Shown piece by piece: positions 16,372 to 24,099 of a stretch of DNA of 24,395 bases (position 1 is its first letter; each line of letters begins with the position of its first letter). Location of the stretch: the NCBI GenBank assembly GCA_017391185.1, contig JAFOZN010000100.1, positions 1 to 24,395 of the forward strand, in the 5' to 3' direction. The DNA comes from Alistipes sp. GTDB taxonomy: Bacteria > Bacteroidota > Bacteroidia > Bacteroidales > Rikenellaceae. The notes beneath the pieces are model-generated. The model worked only from the letters and a program-made list of their open reading frames with translations. It was not told the origin of the DNA and did not search any database. The position numbers and the translations under genes were made by a program.

Positions 16372-17232
16372 TTACTTTTTCTCGACTGTTGATGCGCTAC
16401 GAGAACGGCTCTTCTTCATGAGCTTCGACTGCTGAGCACGGATAAACTCCTCCTTCTGCTCATCCACCTTAACCACAACCTCAGAAACCTCCTCACCTCG
16501 CTTAATTTTAGAGATATAGATATCCAAAGCCTTAGCCATAGATGGAGCCTCTGGCGAAGGTGCCGAAGCCTTAACATTGAGACCCGAATCCAAAGCCGCA
16601 CGCAATGTAGCCTCACCAAAGGTAGAGATCACAGGCAACTTCTCGATATCGAAATTCTCCACCACACTCTTCACATCCGAAGGCGAGTAGAGTGCCAAAA
16701 CATCATATCCCGATGGATCTATACCCTCCATATCGGCAGCGATAGTCTTAGCGAGAATCACAGGCGAGAAGTTCATATTCAACTTCGCCAAAGCATCTGG
16801 AAGCTCTGGTTTGTGAGGCTCGCTCAGCGCCAAGAGGAATCGCTCGCTCTTGTGCTTGATGATAAGCTCCATAAGAGATGTAAAGCTACCATCAGCGAAC
16901 GAGATTTTACGCTTACGATAGACAATATACTTCTGCAAATAGAGCGCAACAGCCTCTGTATTACAGATATACTTCATACTCTCAGGTACAGTCAAGCGTG
17001 CCTCCTCGCATATCTTGAAGAAGCTATCTACTGTATTACGAGATGTGAAGATTACAGCTGTATGATCGAGTATCTCGATTCGCTGTGCGCGAAACTCCTT
17101 GAGCGATACTCCGACAACTCTGATAAGTGGTTTATAATCTACCTCAACGCTATGTTTGGTTGACAATTCAAAAAAGGGTGACTTCTCTAACACCGCAGGA
17201 CGGGGCTGGGATATCAATACTCTCTTTACCAT
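16372..17232 (-). CDS. hemD: Uroporphyrinogen-III synthase family protein (HemD-like)
   Basis: This 286-residue protein has the two-lobed HemD pattern: VKRVLISQPRP at the N-terminus, AVIFTSRNTVDSFF, a YICNTEAVALYLQ stretch, YDVLALYSPSDVKSVVENF and VISTFGEATLRAAL near the end. HemD closes hydroxymethylbilane into uroporphyrinogen III. Residues beyond about 240 form a charged tail ending in a basic Ser/Arg/Lys-rich segment (KKSRSRSASTVEKK), longer than the usual enzyme of about 250 residues. It lies 15 nt after the DUF4271 gene and 12 nt before rnpA; no other tetrapyrrole gene is in the window. Many Bacteroidales lack a full haem pathway, so a different role is possible. Confidence 0.85.
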   Translation of the reverse strand: MVKRVLISQPRPAVLEKSPFFELSTKHSVEVDYKPLIRVVGVSLKEFRAQRIEILDHTAVIFTSRNTVDSFFKICEEARLTVPESMKYICNTEAVALYLQKYIVYRKRKISFADGSFTSLMELIIKHKSERFLLALSEPHKPELPDALAKLNMNFSPVILAKTIAADMEGIDPSGYDVLALYSPSDVKSVVENFDIEKLPVISTFGEATLRAALDSGLNVKASAPSPEAPSMAKALDIYISKIKRGEEVSEVVVKVDEQKEEFIRAQQSKLMKKSRSRSASTVEKK

Positions 17233-17247
17233 TACTCTCTTTAAAAA

Positions 17248-18243
17248 TTAACTCAAACGAACCACCACCTGCCACAAAAGTGTAATAGGCATGATTTCGA
17301 CCGCGCAAAGGTACAAAATCCAATGTAAAATTGAAACTTTTTTAGAAATAAAGAGTTTAATACTCTCTCTAAAAAATAATCCAAGCGCCACAACAGCAGC
17401 CACAAAGCCTACATTTTGCCACACCTCATAGGCGTGGGAATTGCCCATTTGCGATATAAGTAGGATCGGTGAGACCATCACCGATGTCAGCACAAAGTAC
17501 ACAAGACGGATACGCATCAAATTTCCGACCTCCATGATGGACTTGGTCACAAAACCCACCGCCATCAATATAATATATTGGAATATCACCAACAAAACAA
17601 ACGCTCCGATGACTGCCAAAGGCATATATATCAACACCTCGACAGATAGCCCCATCCCTGAATTGCGGCACCACATACCACTCAACAGACCCATAAAGCA
17701 TAGTCCCAAGAGGAATAATTTACCCAACGCACCATAGAAAATATCACTACGGCGGCGCTCAGAAGCTCTATCCGAAGATATCAGGTTGCGATTGAAGATA
17801 GAGGAGAACAAGGCCACAATATCGTCAAAATAACGATACACACAGAACATATAATATATAGTAATGAGCGCAATCAAGACATTATATATCGGAGAAATCA
17901 TCTCCCCCATCGGCGAGATAGCATCCACCACAGGCGTGATATCCATATCCGCCCCGCCTTGACTTAGTATCTCTCCTTGATTAATACTCACGCCCTCTCC
18001 CAAGACAGACTCCGAGCCAAAGACCTCCTCAGCCGTAGAGTCGTGATAACGCTCACGCGCTTTACGCCAAGACTCTATAATAGACTCAAAGGTCTTCTCC
18101 GATACCACGTTTTCGCTGCTGTAGTCGAGCGTATCGACAGAGTGTAGCTTCCCCGTCCACCCATCTGTCAGGCGGCGCAACGCCCTCTCCGAGAGGGTGT
18201 CCAATCCATCGGGACTTATCTTATCAACTATCTCTTCTGTCAT
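17248..18243 (-). CDS. DUF4271 family membrane protein
   Basis: This 331-residue protein has a polar N-terminal region (about 1-115) followed by six predicted membrane segments near residues 118-138, 172-190, 203-232, 243-264, 274-293 and 304-327. The arrangement and the position directly upstream of hemD match DUF4271, a Bacteroidota family of unknown function. Its start overlaps the stop of the histidine kinase gene by one base (TAATG), so the two are probably translationally coupled. A role in envelope function alongside the kinase is a guess from context only. Confidence 0.85.
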   Translation of the reverse strand: MTEEIVDKISPDGLDTLSERALRRLTDGWTGKLHSVDTLDYSSENVVSEKTFESIIESWRKARERYHDSTAEEVFGSESVLGEGVSINQGEILSQGGADMDITPVVDAISPMGEMISPIYNVLIALITIYYMFCVYRYFDDIVALFSSIFNRNLISSDRASERRRSDIFYGALGKLFLLGLCFMGLLSGMWCRNSGMGLSVEVLIYMPLAVIGAFVLLVIFQYIILMAVGFVTKSIMEVGNLMRIRLVYFVLTSVMVSPILLISQMGNSHAYEVWQNVGFVAAVVALGLFFRESIKLFISKKVSILHWILYLCAVEIMPITLLWQVVVRLS

Positions 18244-19418
18244 TATTCAAAAGCTCGTTTAAGCATTATACGGAAAGTCGTACCATGACCGACCTCCGAC
18301 TTGGCAACAAAAATTTTTCCGTGGTGGTAATCCTCCACAATACGGCGCGAGAGCGACAGGCCCAAACCCCAACCACGTGTCTTGGTAGTAAAGCCCGGCT
18401 CGAAGATTCTACTCCAATTACCTTTGGCAATACCCTTACCCGTATCGCTGACATCTATATATACTCTATCCTTTTCCGACCACACCCTTACATCCAGCTC
18501 ACCTTGTCCCTGCATGGCATCCAGAGCATTCTTCATCAGATTCTCTATCACCCACTCAAACAGTGCCACATTCAGGTTGGCCTTTACGGGAGCCATCGCC
18601 AACCCATTATACGAGAGAGATACATTGCGTGGCACTCGTTTACGGAAATAGAGTACCGTCTCTCCCACCACCTCATTGACGTTATTGGCCGTAAGCACAG
18701 TCTCCGAGCCGATCTTCGAGAAGCGATCCACGATCTTCATCAGGTGTTGCAGATCCTTATTCATCTCATCCACCGCCGTGGGATCAACCTCCATCGAACG
18801 CAGATACTCTACCCATCCCAGCAGAGAGGATATAGGCGTACCCAACTGATGGGCAGTCTCTTTGGCAAGTCCAATCCATACTCTATTCTGTTCATCCTGC
18901 TTGGTGGATTGCAAAGCGATGTAGGTAAAGAGCAGGAAAATCGCAATAATGAGCCACTGTACATATGGAAAGTAGTAGAGTGCTGTCAAGAGCTGAGAAC
19001 GACCATAGAAGATTATATGGCTATGCCCCGTAGTCCATCTAATACGCACCGTACGAGGGGTATTCTCCTCGGTGAGTTCGTCCAGCTTTTGGCGAAAACG
19101 CTCAGGATCCTTCAAAACCTCCTCATCTATACGGTTGCTCATCACCAGATTCAGGTTCTCGTCTGTAATGATAAAGGGGATATTATTCTGCGTACTTACG
19201 ATATGTGAAATCAGAGGATCAACAAGGTAATTTCCAAAGGCCTCACGACTCACTCGCTCCATCGCCGCCACCCACAACTCCACATCGTGTTGCTCCTTTT
19301 GGCGCAATACATCGGCGAGTTTGTTGGTGTAGAACAGCGACACCACAGCCAAAATCAATCCTACCGTCAGGATTGACACACGACTGCGGAACGATATTTT
19401 AAAACCCTTGAATTTCAT
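18243..19418 (-). CDS. Membrane-bound sensor histidine kinase
   Basis: Counting from the ATG at 19418, the protein has 391 residues. It has two membrane helices (about 15-32 and 151-170) flanking a periplasmic sensor region of about 115 residues with no recognised domain. The kinase core has H-box LAKETAHQLGTPISSLLGW with His190 as the probable phosphorylation site, N-box EWVIENLMKNALDAM, G1 DVSDTGKGIAKGNW, F-box RIFEPGFTTK and G2 RGWGLGLSLSRRIVEDYH. There is no HAMP domain or receiver domain. A GTG at 19421 is an alternative start one codon earlier; a purine-rich AGGGTAGGGAG lies just upstream. No response regulator gene is in the window, so its partner is unknown. Confidence 0.93.
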   Translation of the reverse strand: MKFKGFKISFRSRVSILTVGLILAVVSLFYTNKLADVLRQKEQHDVELWVAAMERVSREAFGNYLVDPLISHIVSTQNNIPFIITDENLNLVMSNRIDEEVLKDPERFRQKLDELTEENTPRTVRIRWTTGHSHIIFYGRSQLLTALYYFPYVQWLIIAIFLLFTYIALQSTKQDEQNRVWIGLAKETAHQLGTPISSLLGWVEYLRSMEVDPTAVDEMNKDLQHLMKIVDRFSKIGSETVLTANNVNEVVGETVLYFRKRVPRNVSLSYNGLAMAPVKANLNVALFEWVIENLMKNALDAMQGQGELDVRVWSEKDRVYIDVSDTGKGIAKGNWSRIFEPGFTTKTRGWGLGLSLSRRIVEDYHHGKIFVAKSEVGHGTTFRIMLKRAFE

Positions 19419-19445
19419 CACTCCCTACCCTCTTTCTCTCTCTGA

Positions 19446-21113
19446 TTAGTTACGAGAAGTATCCTGCTTAAGGAGAATCTCTTGATAACGCTCCTTATCC
19501 TTCAACAACTCCACCGCCTTGATTATGGTGCTATCGCCCACAATCTGATGCTCGATTACACCCTCCTGATAGTGGTGACGCAAGACAATATCACTATTGA
19601 GCAGATCCTCGATCTCGGCACGATAGGTCCTCAGGTTATCCATCTTCTGATCCTTGAGCTTAGACTCTATCTGCTTAAGATCCTCAGCAAAGTCAGCATC
19701 GTAACGCTCCTGCTTCGAGGTCTTCTTCAACATATCCAACGCCAAGCGAGTTTGCGACTCATAAGGCACCTCCTTATCGGCCATAAACTTCACAAAAGCC
19801 TCATAATCCTTATCCGAGATTGTAAAACTCTTAGGATCTACACTCTCATTAGGATGACTACGCATATACTCATCGAGGAACTCCTCGATATAACCCAAAT
19901 TGTAGAGTATCACAGCGAAGGTGCTGATATAGTCGGCATCGACCTTAACATCGGGCATCAGGCCATTGCCGTCATAGACCTTACGCCCAGCACGAGTCTT
20001 AAACTCATTAATCAACGAGTCGGGTATATTCTCATTCTTTGAATTTCCCTCATGCTTATAGTTAATACGCTGCACGCAACGCCCCGAAGGGATATAATAC
20101 TTGGCAGTAGTAAGTTTCACATAAGCATTATAACCAAGCGGTACTATTGTCTGCACCAAACCTTTACCAAACGAACGCTGTCCCATCAACACCGCACGAT
20201 CCAAATCCTGCAACGCTCCGCAAACAATCTCCGAGGCCGAAGCCGAAGATTCGTCTATCAAAGCCACCAACGGCACATCGCCCAATACAGGCTGTAGCTC
20301 GGTAGTAAAGCTCTTCTCGGATTGCTTGGTACGCCCCTTCATCGTGAGCACCTCAGTACCCTTAGGCACAAACATCGAGAGAATCTTCACTGCCTCAGGT
20401 ACACTACCTCCGCCATTGTCACGATAATCCAAAATCAAACCCTTGATATGCCCTTCGGCACGCATACGCTCCACCGCAGCTCGCATATCATCGTAACATC
20501 CGTCCGAAAAATCGACATGACGTATATAGGCTATGCCATCCTCCAAAAACTCGGCATAGGGAACACCTGGAACGGCAATACGCGCACGTGTAATCTCCAT
20601 CTCCTCGGCCTTACCCGTCATCAGACGCTCAACCTCCAACTTCACTACAGTACCTGGCGTACCCTTGAGTTTTGAAGAGATTTCGGCTGAGGTACATTTG
20701 GTCACATCCTCACCATCAATTTTAAGGAATCTGTCACCAATCTTCAACCCTGCCTTATCCGAAGGTGAGCCCTTATATGGTTGGGCAATGACCACACCAC
20801 TACTATCTCGGCGCATACGGATCGTAGCTCCGATACCACCATATTTACCCGTTGCCTTGAACTCAAAATCGCTCATCTCCTCCTCCGAGAGGTAACTCGT
20901 ATAGGGATCAAGATTACGCACCATACCCTGCGCGCCATCGCTCATAAGTTGATCGGGATTCACCTCATCGACATACTGCAACGAGATCTCACGCATCATG
21001 TTGACCAGAATCTCCATGTTGCGCCCCAATCCAAAATCATCCTTTACGGCCCACACGCCACACGCCACCACCGTAGCGAGCAGCACTGCAAGAGAGATTT
21101 TATTTCGTTTCAT
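19446..21113 (-). CDS. S41 family C-terminal processing peptidase with PDZ domain
   Basis: This 555-residue protein has an N-terminal signal/anchor (ISLAVLLATVVACGVWAV). A leading helical region ends in LDPYTSYLSEEEM, followed by the PDZ domain (about 90-165: YGGIGATI, SPSDKAGLKIGDRFLKIDGE). The S41 protease domain contains ILDYRDNGGGSVPEAV, DESSASASEIVCGALQD and GQRSFGKGLVQT. The spacing fits the Ser292-Lys317-Gln321 catalytic triad of CtpB-type enzymes. A long C-terminal helical region (about 400-555) follows. Such tail-specific proteases trim or degrade periplasmic proteins. It starts 1 nt after the stop of the small membrane protein and precedes the histidine kinase by 27 nt, which may link the two in envelope control, as inference. 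Confidence 0.95.
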   Translation of the reverse strand: MKRNKISLAVLLATVVACGVWAVKDDFGLGRNMEILVNMMREISLQYVDEVNPDQLMSDGAQGMVRNLDPYTSYLSEEEMSDFEFKATGKYGGIGATIRMRRDSSGVVIAQPYKGSPSDKAGLKIGDRFLKIDGEDVTKCTSAEISSKLKGTPGTVVKLEVERLMTGKAEEMEITRARIAVPGVPYAEFLEDGIAYIRHVDFSDGCYDDMRAAVERMRAEGHIKGLILDYRDNGGGSVPEAVKILSMFVPKGTEVLTMKGRTKQSEKSFTTELQPVLGDVPLVALIDESSASASEIVCGALQDLDRAVLMGQRSFGKGLVQTIVPLGYNAYVKLTTAKYYIPSGRCVQRINYKHEGNSKNENIPDSLINEFKTRAGRKVYDGNGLMPDVKVDADYISTFAVILYNLGYIEEFLDEYMRSHPNESVDPKSFTISDKDYEAFVKFMADKEVPYESQTRLALDMLKKTSKQERYDADFAEDLKQIESKLKDQKMDNLRTYRAEIEDLLNSDIVLRHHYQEGVIEHQIVGDSTIIKAVELLKDKERYQEILLKQDTSRN

Positions 21114-21114
21114 C

Positions 21115-21582
21115 CTATCTGTTTTGCATTAACATATCCAGACGATATACCGCCTTGGCAACACCTCGGCGATTACCCGTCAAAACTATCCACTGACCAT
21201 ATTGGCTCACCACGATCTCATCCTCGAAGAGCATAAATGCTCGTTTGAGCAGATTATCGCCACGAAATCTCAACTCATCCTCCGACTCGGCATATAGCTC
21301 AAAACCCGACAAAGAGAAGGCCTTAATGATAGACTCTTTATCCTCCACAATATCGCCCTCGACCTTACGAGTCATAAATCCAAAACGAGGATACAAAGCC
21401 GACAAGACCACTACGGCAGCCATCAACAACCAACCGCGCTCGCTCTGCAACGTAAGCCAAATACTATCCCACACATTGACATCCATTCCCGCATAAGAGC
21501 TCTTGGTTGCCAACCATACCAACCCTACATACAAAACGCAAAAGGCTACAAAGTATTTTACGCACTTGATAATATATCTCAT
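21115..21582 (-). CDS. Small membrane protein of unknown function
   Basis: This 155-residue protein starts at the ATG at 21582, 20 nt after the ispH stop, with AAAGGAG upstream. Two membrane helices lie at about 8-25 and 50-66, with a short Trp-containing extramembrane loop between them. The soluble C-terminal domain of about 85 residues (DKESIIKAFSLSGFELY, ELRFRGDNLLKRAF, WIVLTGNRRGVAKAVYRLD) has alternating charged and hydrophobic strands. I do not recognise the family. The frame extends upstream to 21693, but that part overlaps ispH and looks non-coding. It lies between ispH and the S41 protease in a tight operon. Confidence 0.82.
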   Translation of the reverse strand: MRYIIKCVKYFVAFCVLYVGLVWLATKSSYAGMDVNVWDSIWLTLQSERGWLLMAAVVVLSALYPRFGFMTRKVEGDIVEDKESIIKAFSLSGFELYAESEDELRFRGDNLLKRAFMLFEDEIVVSQYGQWIVLTGNRRGVAKAVYRLDMLMQNR

Positions 21583-21602
21583 AATCTCAAAATTTATCTC
21601 CT

Positions 21603-22469
21603 TTAACGAAACTTCCGTTCTATCGCCTCGGCCACTCTCGACATTAGCCATGCAGGAGTAGATGTCGCTCCGCAGATGCCCACACTCTGGCACCCCTCAA
21701 ACCACTCGGCCTGCAACTCACTCTCCTCCTCGATATTGTAGCTACGAGGATTCGCACCACGGCATACATCGAAGAGCACCTTACCGTTGCTCGACTTTTT
21801 ACCACACACAAAAATCACCACATCGAATCGCTCGGCAAACTCTCTAAGAGCCTTCTCTCGATTAGAAACTCTTCGACAGATAGTATCATTTACAGTGAGC
21901 ATACTCTCATCCTCTATCAGCTCCTTCATACGCTCGGCCAAATGCCAAAACAGACCAATAGACTGAGTAGTCTGCGAGAGGAAAAATACTGGTGCCGAGA
22001 AATTGATCAATCGAAGATCCTCCTCGCGCTCGATAACGATCACCTGATCGTCCACCTGCCCCGTCAGACCGACAACCTCGGCATGACCTCGCTTGCCCAA
22101 GATCACAACCTGACCACCCACATTTTTCATCTTCTCATAGGCAGCCACCACCTTATGCTGGAGCTGAGCCACCACAGGACAAGTAGCATCGATGACTCTG
22201 ATACCCAACTCCTCGGCTCGGCGGAATGTTGTAGGAGGCTCTCCATGCGCTCGGATAAAGAGGTCGCGCCCCGAAAGGCTCTCCATATCTTCATGGTTCA
22301 CGGTTCTCAAGCCCAACGACTCCAGACGCTGCACCTCCATACGGTTATGCACGATATCGCCCAACGAATATACCTCACCGCCCAATGCCTCCAAAGCACT
22401 CTCGGCGCGAGATATGGCTCTCACCACACCAAAACAGAAACCCGAATTTTGATCTATCTCTACGTACAT
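21603..22469 (-). CDS. ispH: 4-Hydroxy-3-methylbut-2-enyl diphosphate reductase
   Basis: IspH is the last enzyme of the MEP isoprenoid pathway, reducing HMBPP to IPP and DMAPP. The 288-residue protein has all three cluster cysteines: Cys12 (NSGFCFGVVRA), Cys97 (DATCPVV) and Cys198 (VNDTICRRVSNR). The substrate-binding histidines are His41 (GDIVHN), His75 (IRAHGEPP) and His129 (GKRGHAEVVG), followed by Glu131. The C-terminal CGKKSSNGKVLFDVC and GICGATSTPAWL are present. It lies 5 nt after cmk, a pairing common in Bacteroidota, and 20 nt before the small membrane protein. Confidence 0.97.
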   Translation of the reverse strand: MYVEIDQNSGFCFGVVRAISRAESALEALGGEVYSLGDIVHNRMEVQRLESLGLRTVNHEDMESLSGRDLFIRAHGEPPTTFRRAEELGIRVIDATCPVVAQLQHKVVAAYEKMKNVGGQVVILGKRGHAEVVGLTGQVDDQVIVIEREEDLRLINFSAPVFFLSQTTQSIGLFWHLAERMKELIEDESMLTVNDTICRRVSNREKALREFAERFDVVIFVCGKKSSNGKVLFDVCRGANPRSYNIEEESELQAEWFEGCQSVGICGATSTPAWLMSRVAEAIERKFR

Positions 22470-22474
22470 CTCCC

Positions 22475-23176
22475 CTATCGTGAAATTACCGCTTCATATC
22501 GCTCCATAAACCACGCCATCTGCTCCTCAACGCTCATGTGTGAGTTATCCAAAACGATGGCATCCTCAGCCTGACGCAGCGGAGAGATCTCTCGATTCAT
22601 ATCTGCATGGTCGCGCGAGATGACATTCTCCAGAATCTCCTCCAACGTCACATCATCGCCCTTGGCCGTAAGCTCATCGTAACGGCGTTGTGCTCGCACC
22701 GCTGGATCGGCTGTCATATAGATCTTGAGTTCGGCATCGGGGAATACCACAGTACCGATATCACGACCATCCATCACCACGCCTCGCTCCTGCCCCATGC
22801 GCTGCTGCATAGCCACAAGTTTCTCTCTGACCTGAGCAATGGAGCTGATCTTCGATACGAGGTTGCTAACCTCGATAGAGCGAATCTTCTGCTCTACCTC
22901 CACGCCATTTACATAGATGTCGCTGGCTCCGCGCTCGGCGTTGAAGCGGAACGAGATCTCGATCTGAGGCAAAAGCTCCACAACTTTATCCTGCTGCACC
23001 TCTCCATCCACGACTGCACCATGCTCCAACGAATAGAGCGTCACGGCTCGATACATTGCCCCTGTATCGATAAAAATATAGCCCAAACGGGCTGCTATAG
23101 CTTTAGCAAATGTACTCTTGCCACACGATGAGAAACCATCGATGGCGATAACTATTTTGCGACTCGATTGATTCAT
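22475..23176 (-). CDS. cmk: Cytidylate kinase
   Basis: Cmk phosphorylates CMP and dCMP. The 233-residue protein has the P-loop AIDGFSSCGKSTFAKAIA, the FIDTGAMYRAVTLYSL segment that binds CMP, GVVMDGRDIGTVVFPDAELK, and AVRAQRRYDEL of the lid. The C-terminus (DNSHMSVEEQMAWFMERY) is typical. The start codon shares one base with the stop of the LysE-type gene (TAATG), so translation is probably coupled; ispH follows after 5 nt. Confidence 0.97.
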   Translation of the reverse strand: MNQSSRKIVIAIDGFSSCGKSTFAKAIAARLGYIFIDTGAMYRAVTLYSLEHGAVVDGEVQQDKVVELLPQIEISFRFNAERGASDIYVNGVEVEQKIRSIEVSNLVSKISSIAQVREKLVAMQQRMGQERGVVMDGRDIGTVVFPDAELKIYMTADPAVRAQRRYDELTAKGDDVTLEEILENVISRDHADMNREISPLRQAEDAIVLDNSHMSVEEQMAWFMERYEAVISR

Positions 23177-23838
23177 TATTTTGGTAAGATATTAATAAAT
23201 GTCGATAAAATCGTATAGATACCCAACACGCCGATAATCACTCCTGCAACATGATTTATCGTCAGCATATGGCGAGGGCGGAAGCCCTTACGGAAATAGT
23301 CGATTGTAAGCGTCAGCATAATCCACCAGAGCAATGCTCCAGCGAAGAATCCCAAGATAGTCATACCGCTACGCACCAGCGAAGCTACATCATCATGCGC
23401 CTGCAAACCCACGTTGAACATAGCGAAGAATGCCAAGATATATGGGATCACCACCACAAAATTAGCCAACGTAAAGACAAACATCGAAGAGAAATCTTGC
23501 CACACATTGGTCTTACCTGCGCGATTCTTACGGATCTGAGGAACGGGATTTTGGAAGAAGATGCAAACTCCCACTATCACTACAAAGATTCCTCCCGTAA
23601 CCTGAAGTATCGAGCTATACTCCTCGATACGAGATTGCAACATGGCATAGAAGAAGTAGGCGATAATGGCCATCAACATATCGGCACTCGCAACGCCCAC
23701 ACCCGAAGCCAAACCCGAACGGCGATTCTTGCTCAAAGTGCGCTGGATACACAACACCGCAACCGGGCCCACCGTCACCGATGAAGCCAATCCGACACAC
23801 AATCCTCTGAGGAATATATCAATGATATCTACAATCAT
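23176..23838 (-). CDS. LysE/RhtB family transporter
   Basis: This 220-residue integral membrane protein has about six membrane helices. It carries the family's N-terminal G-x-x-x-S-x-T-V-G-P-V signature (VGLASSVTVGPVAVLCIQRTL, about 15-35), a charged cytoplasmic loop after helix 1, and a second hydrophobic half from about 120 onward. LysE-type proteins export amino acids or related small solutes; the substrate cannot be read from this sequence. It is the first gene of the long minus-strand operon, with a promoter about 25 nt upstream and a one-base overlap with cmk. Confidence 0.88.
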   Translation of the reverse strand: MIVDIIDIFLRGLCVGLASSVTVGPVAVLCIQRTLSKNRRSGLASGVGVASADMLMAIIAYFFYAMLQSRIEEYSSILQVTGGIFVVIVGVCIFFQNPVPQIRKNRAGKTNVWQDFSSMFVFTLANFVVVIPYILAFFAMFNVGLQAHDDVASLVRSGMTILGFFAGALLWWIMLTLTIDYFRKGFRPRHMLTINHVAGVIIGVLGIYTILSTFINILPK

Positions 23839-23863
23839 TCTCTCTACAAATTATTTCAATGTG

Positions 23864-23894
23864 CAAAGTTAGCGATTTAATATGAAATATTAAA
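23864..23894 (-). promoter_or_regulatory. Promoter at the head of the LysE-cmk-ispH operon
   Basis: On the minus strand, TAACTTTG (23871-23864) matches the -7 consensus, and TTTA (23894-23891) lies 19 nt upstream, matching TTTG at three of four bases. The predicted start near 23857 leaves a leader of about 18 nt before the ATG at 23838. The ten genes down to yidD have gaps of at most 27 nt and could all be read from here. Confidence 0.72.
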
Positions 23895-23978
23895 GCCCTA
23901 AGATCGACAATGGTGCACTATTTGCATAAAGTTAACACTTCGCGCCGAAATAGTCGCTTTTTTAGGAGATTTTAGCGT

Positions 23979-24034
23979 GTAGGGGTAAAACCTTGTTAAA
24001 ATTGTTAACAAATTTACGAAAACTTTACCCTTAC
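23979..24034. repeat. 56-bp imperfect palindrome upstream of the DUF3467 gene
   Basis: GTAGGGGTAAA (23979-23989) is complementary to TTTACCCTTAC (24024-24034) with one G-T pair. The perfect 10-bp palindrome TTGTTAACAA (24002-24011) has exactly the same centre, 24006.5. Over the 28 positions of each arm, 21 match. A second TTGTTAA lies at 23993-23999, 9 bp upstream of the one in the palindrome. It lies about 28 bp upstream of a -7 element, so a dimeric regulator site is likely; an RNA hairpin is less likely because no promoter precedes it. Confidence 0.6.
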
Positions 24035-24061
24035 AAGCTAATAACCAACAAGTAAGATCGT

Positions 24062-24069
24062 TATTTTTG
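24062..24069 (+). promoter_or_regulatory. -7 element of the DUF3467 gene
   Basis: TATTTTTG matches TAnnTTTG, 31 nt before the ATG at 24100. No TTTG -33 element lies at the usual spacing. The long palindrome ends 27 bp upstream, close to where an activator would bind. Confidence 0.6.
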
Positions 24070-24099
24070 TATCATCGAAAAAGTAAAATTTAATCTGTT

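Noticed and set aside
18285..19208. Long plus-strand ORF (307 codons) opposite the histidine kinase
   Set aside because: It is antisense to a gene with all kinase motifs, and its translation is rich in His, Arg and Leu without any recognisable domain. The same applies to the 326-codon plus-strand ORF at 11143-12123 opposite ftsY and the 229-codon minus-strand ORF at 4444-5133 opposite the GH20 gene.
21583..21693. 37-residue N-terminal extension of the small membrane protein
   Set aside because: It overlaps the 3' end of ispH and would place polar residues before the first membrane helix; AAAGGAG supports the ATG at 21582.
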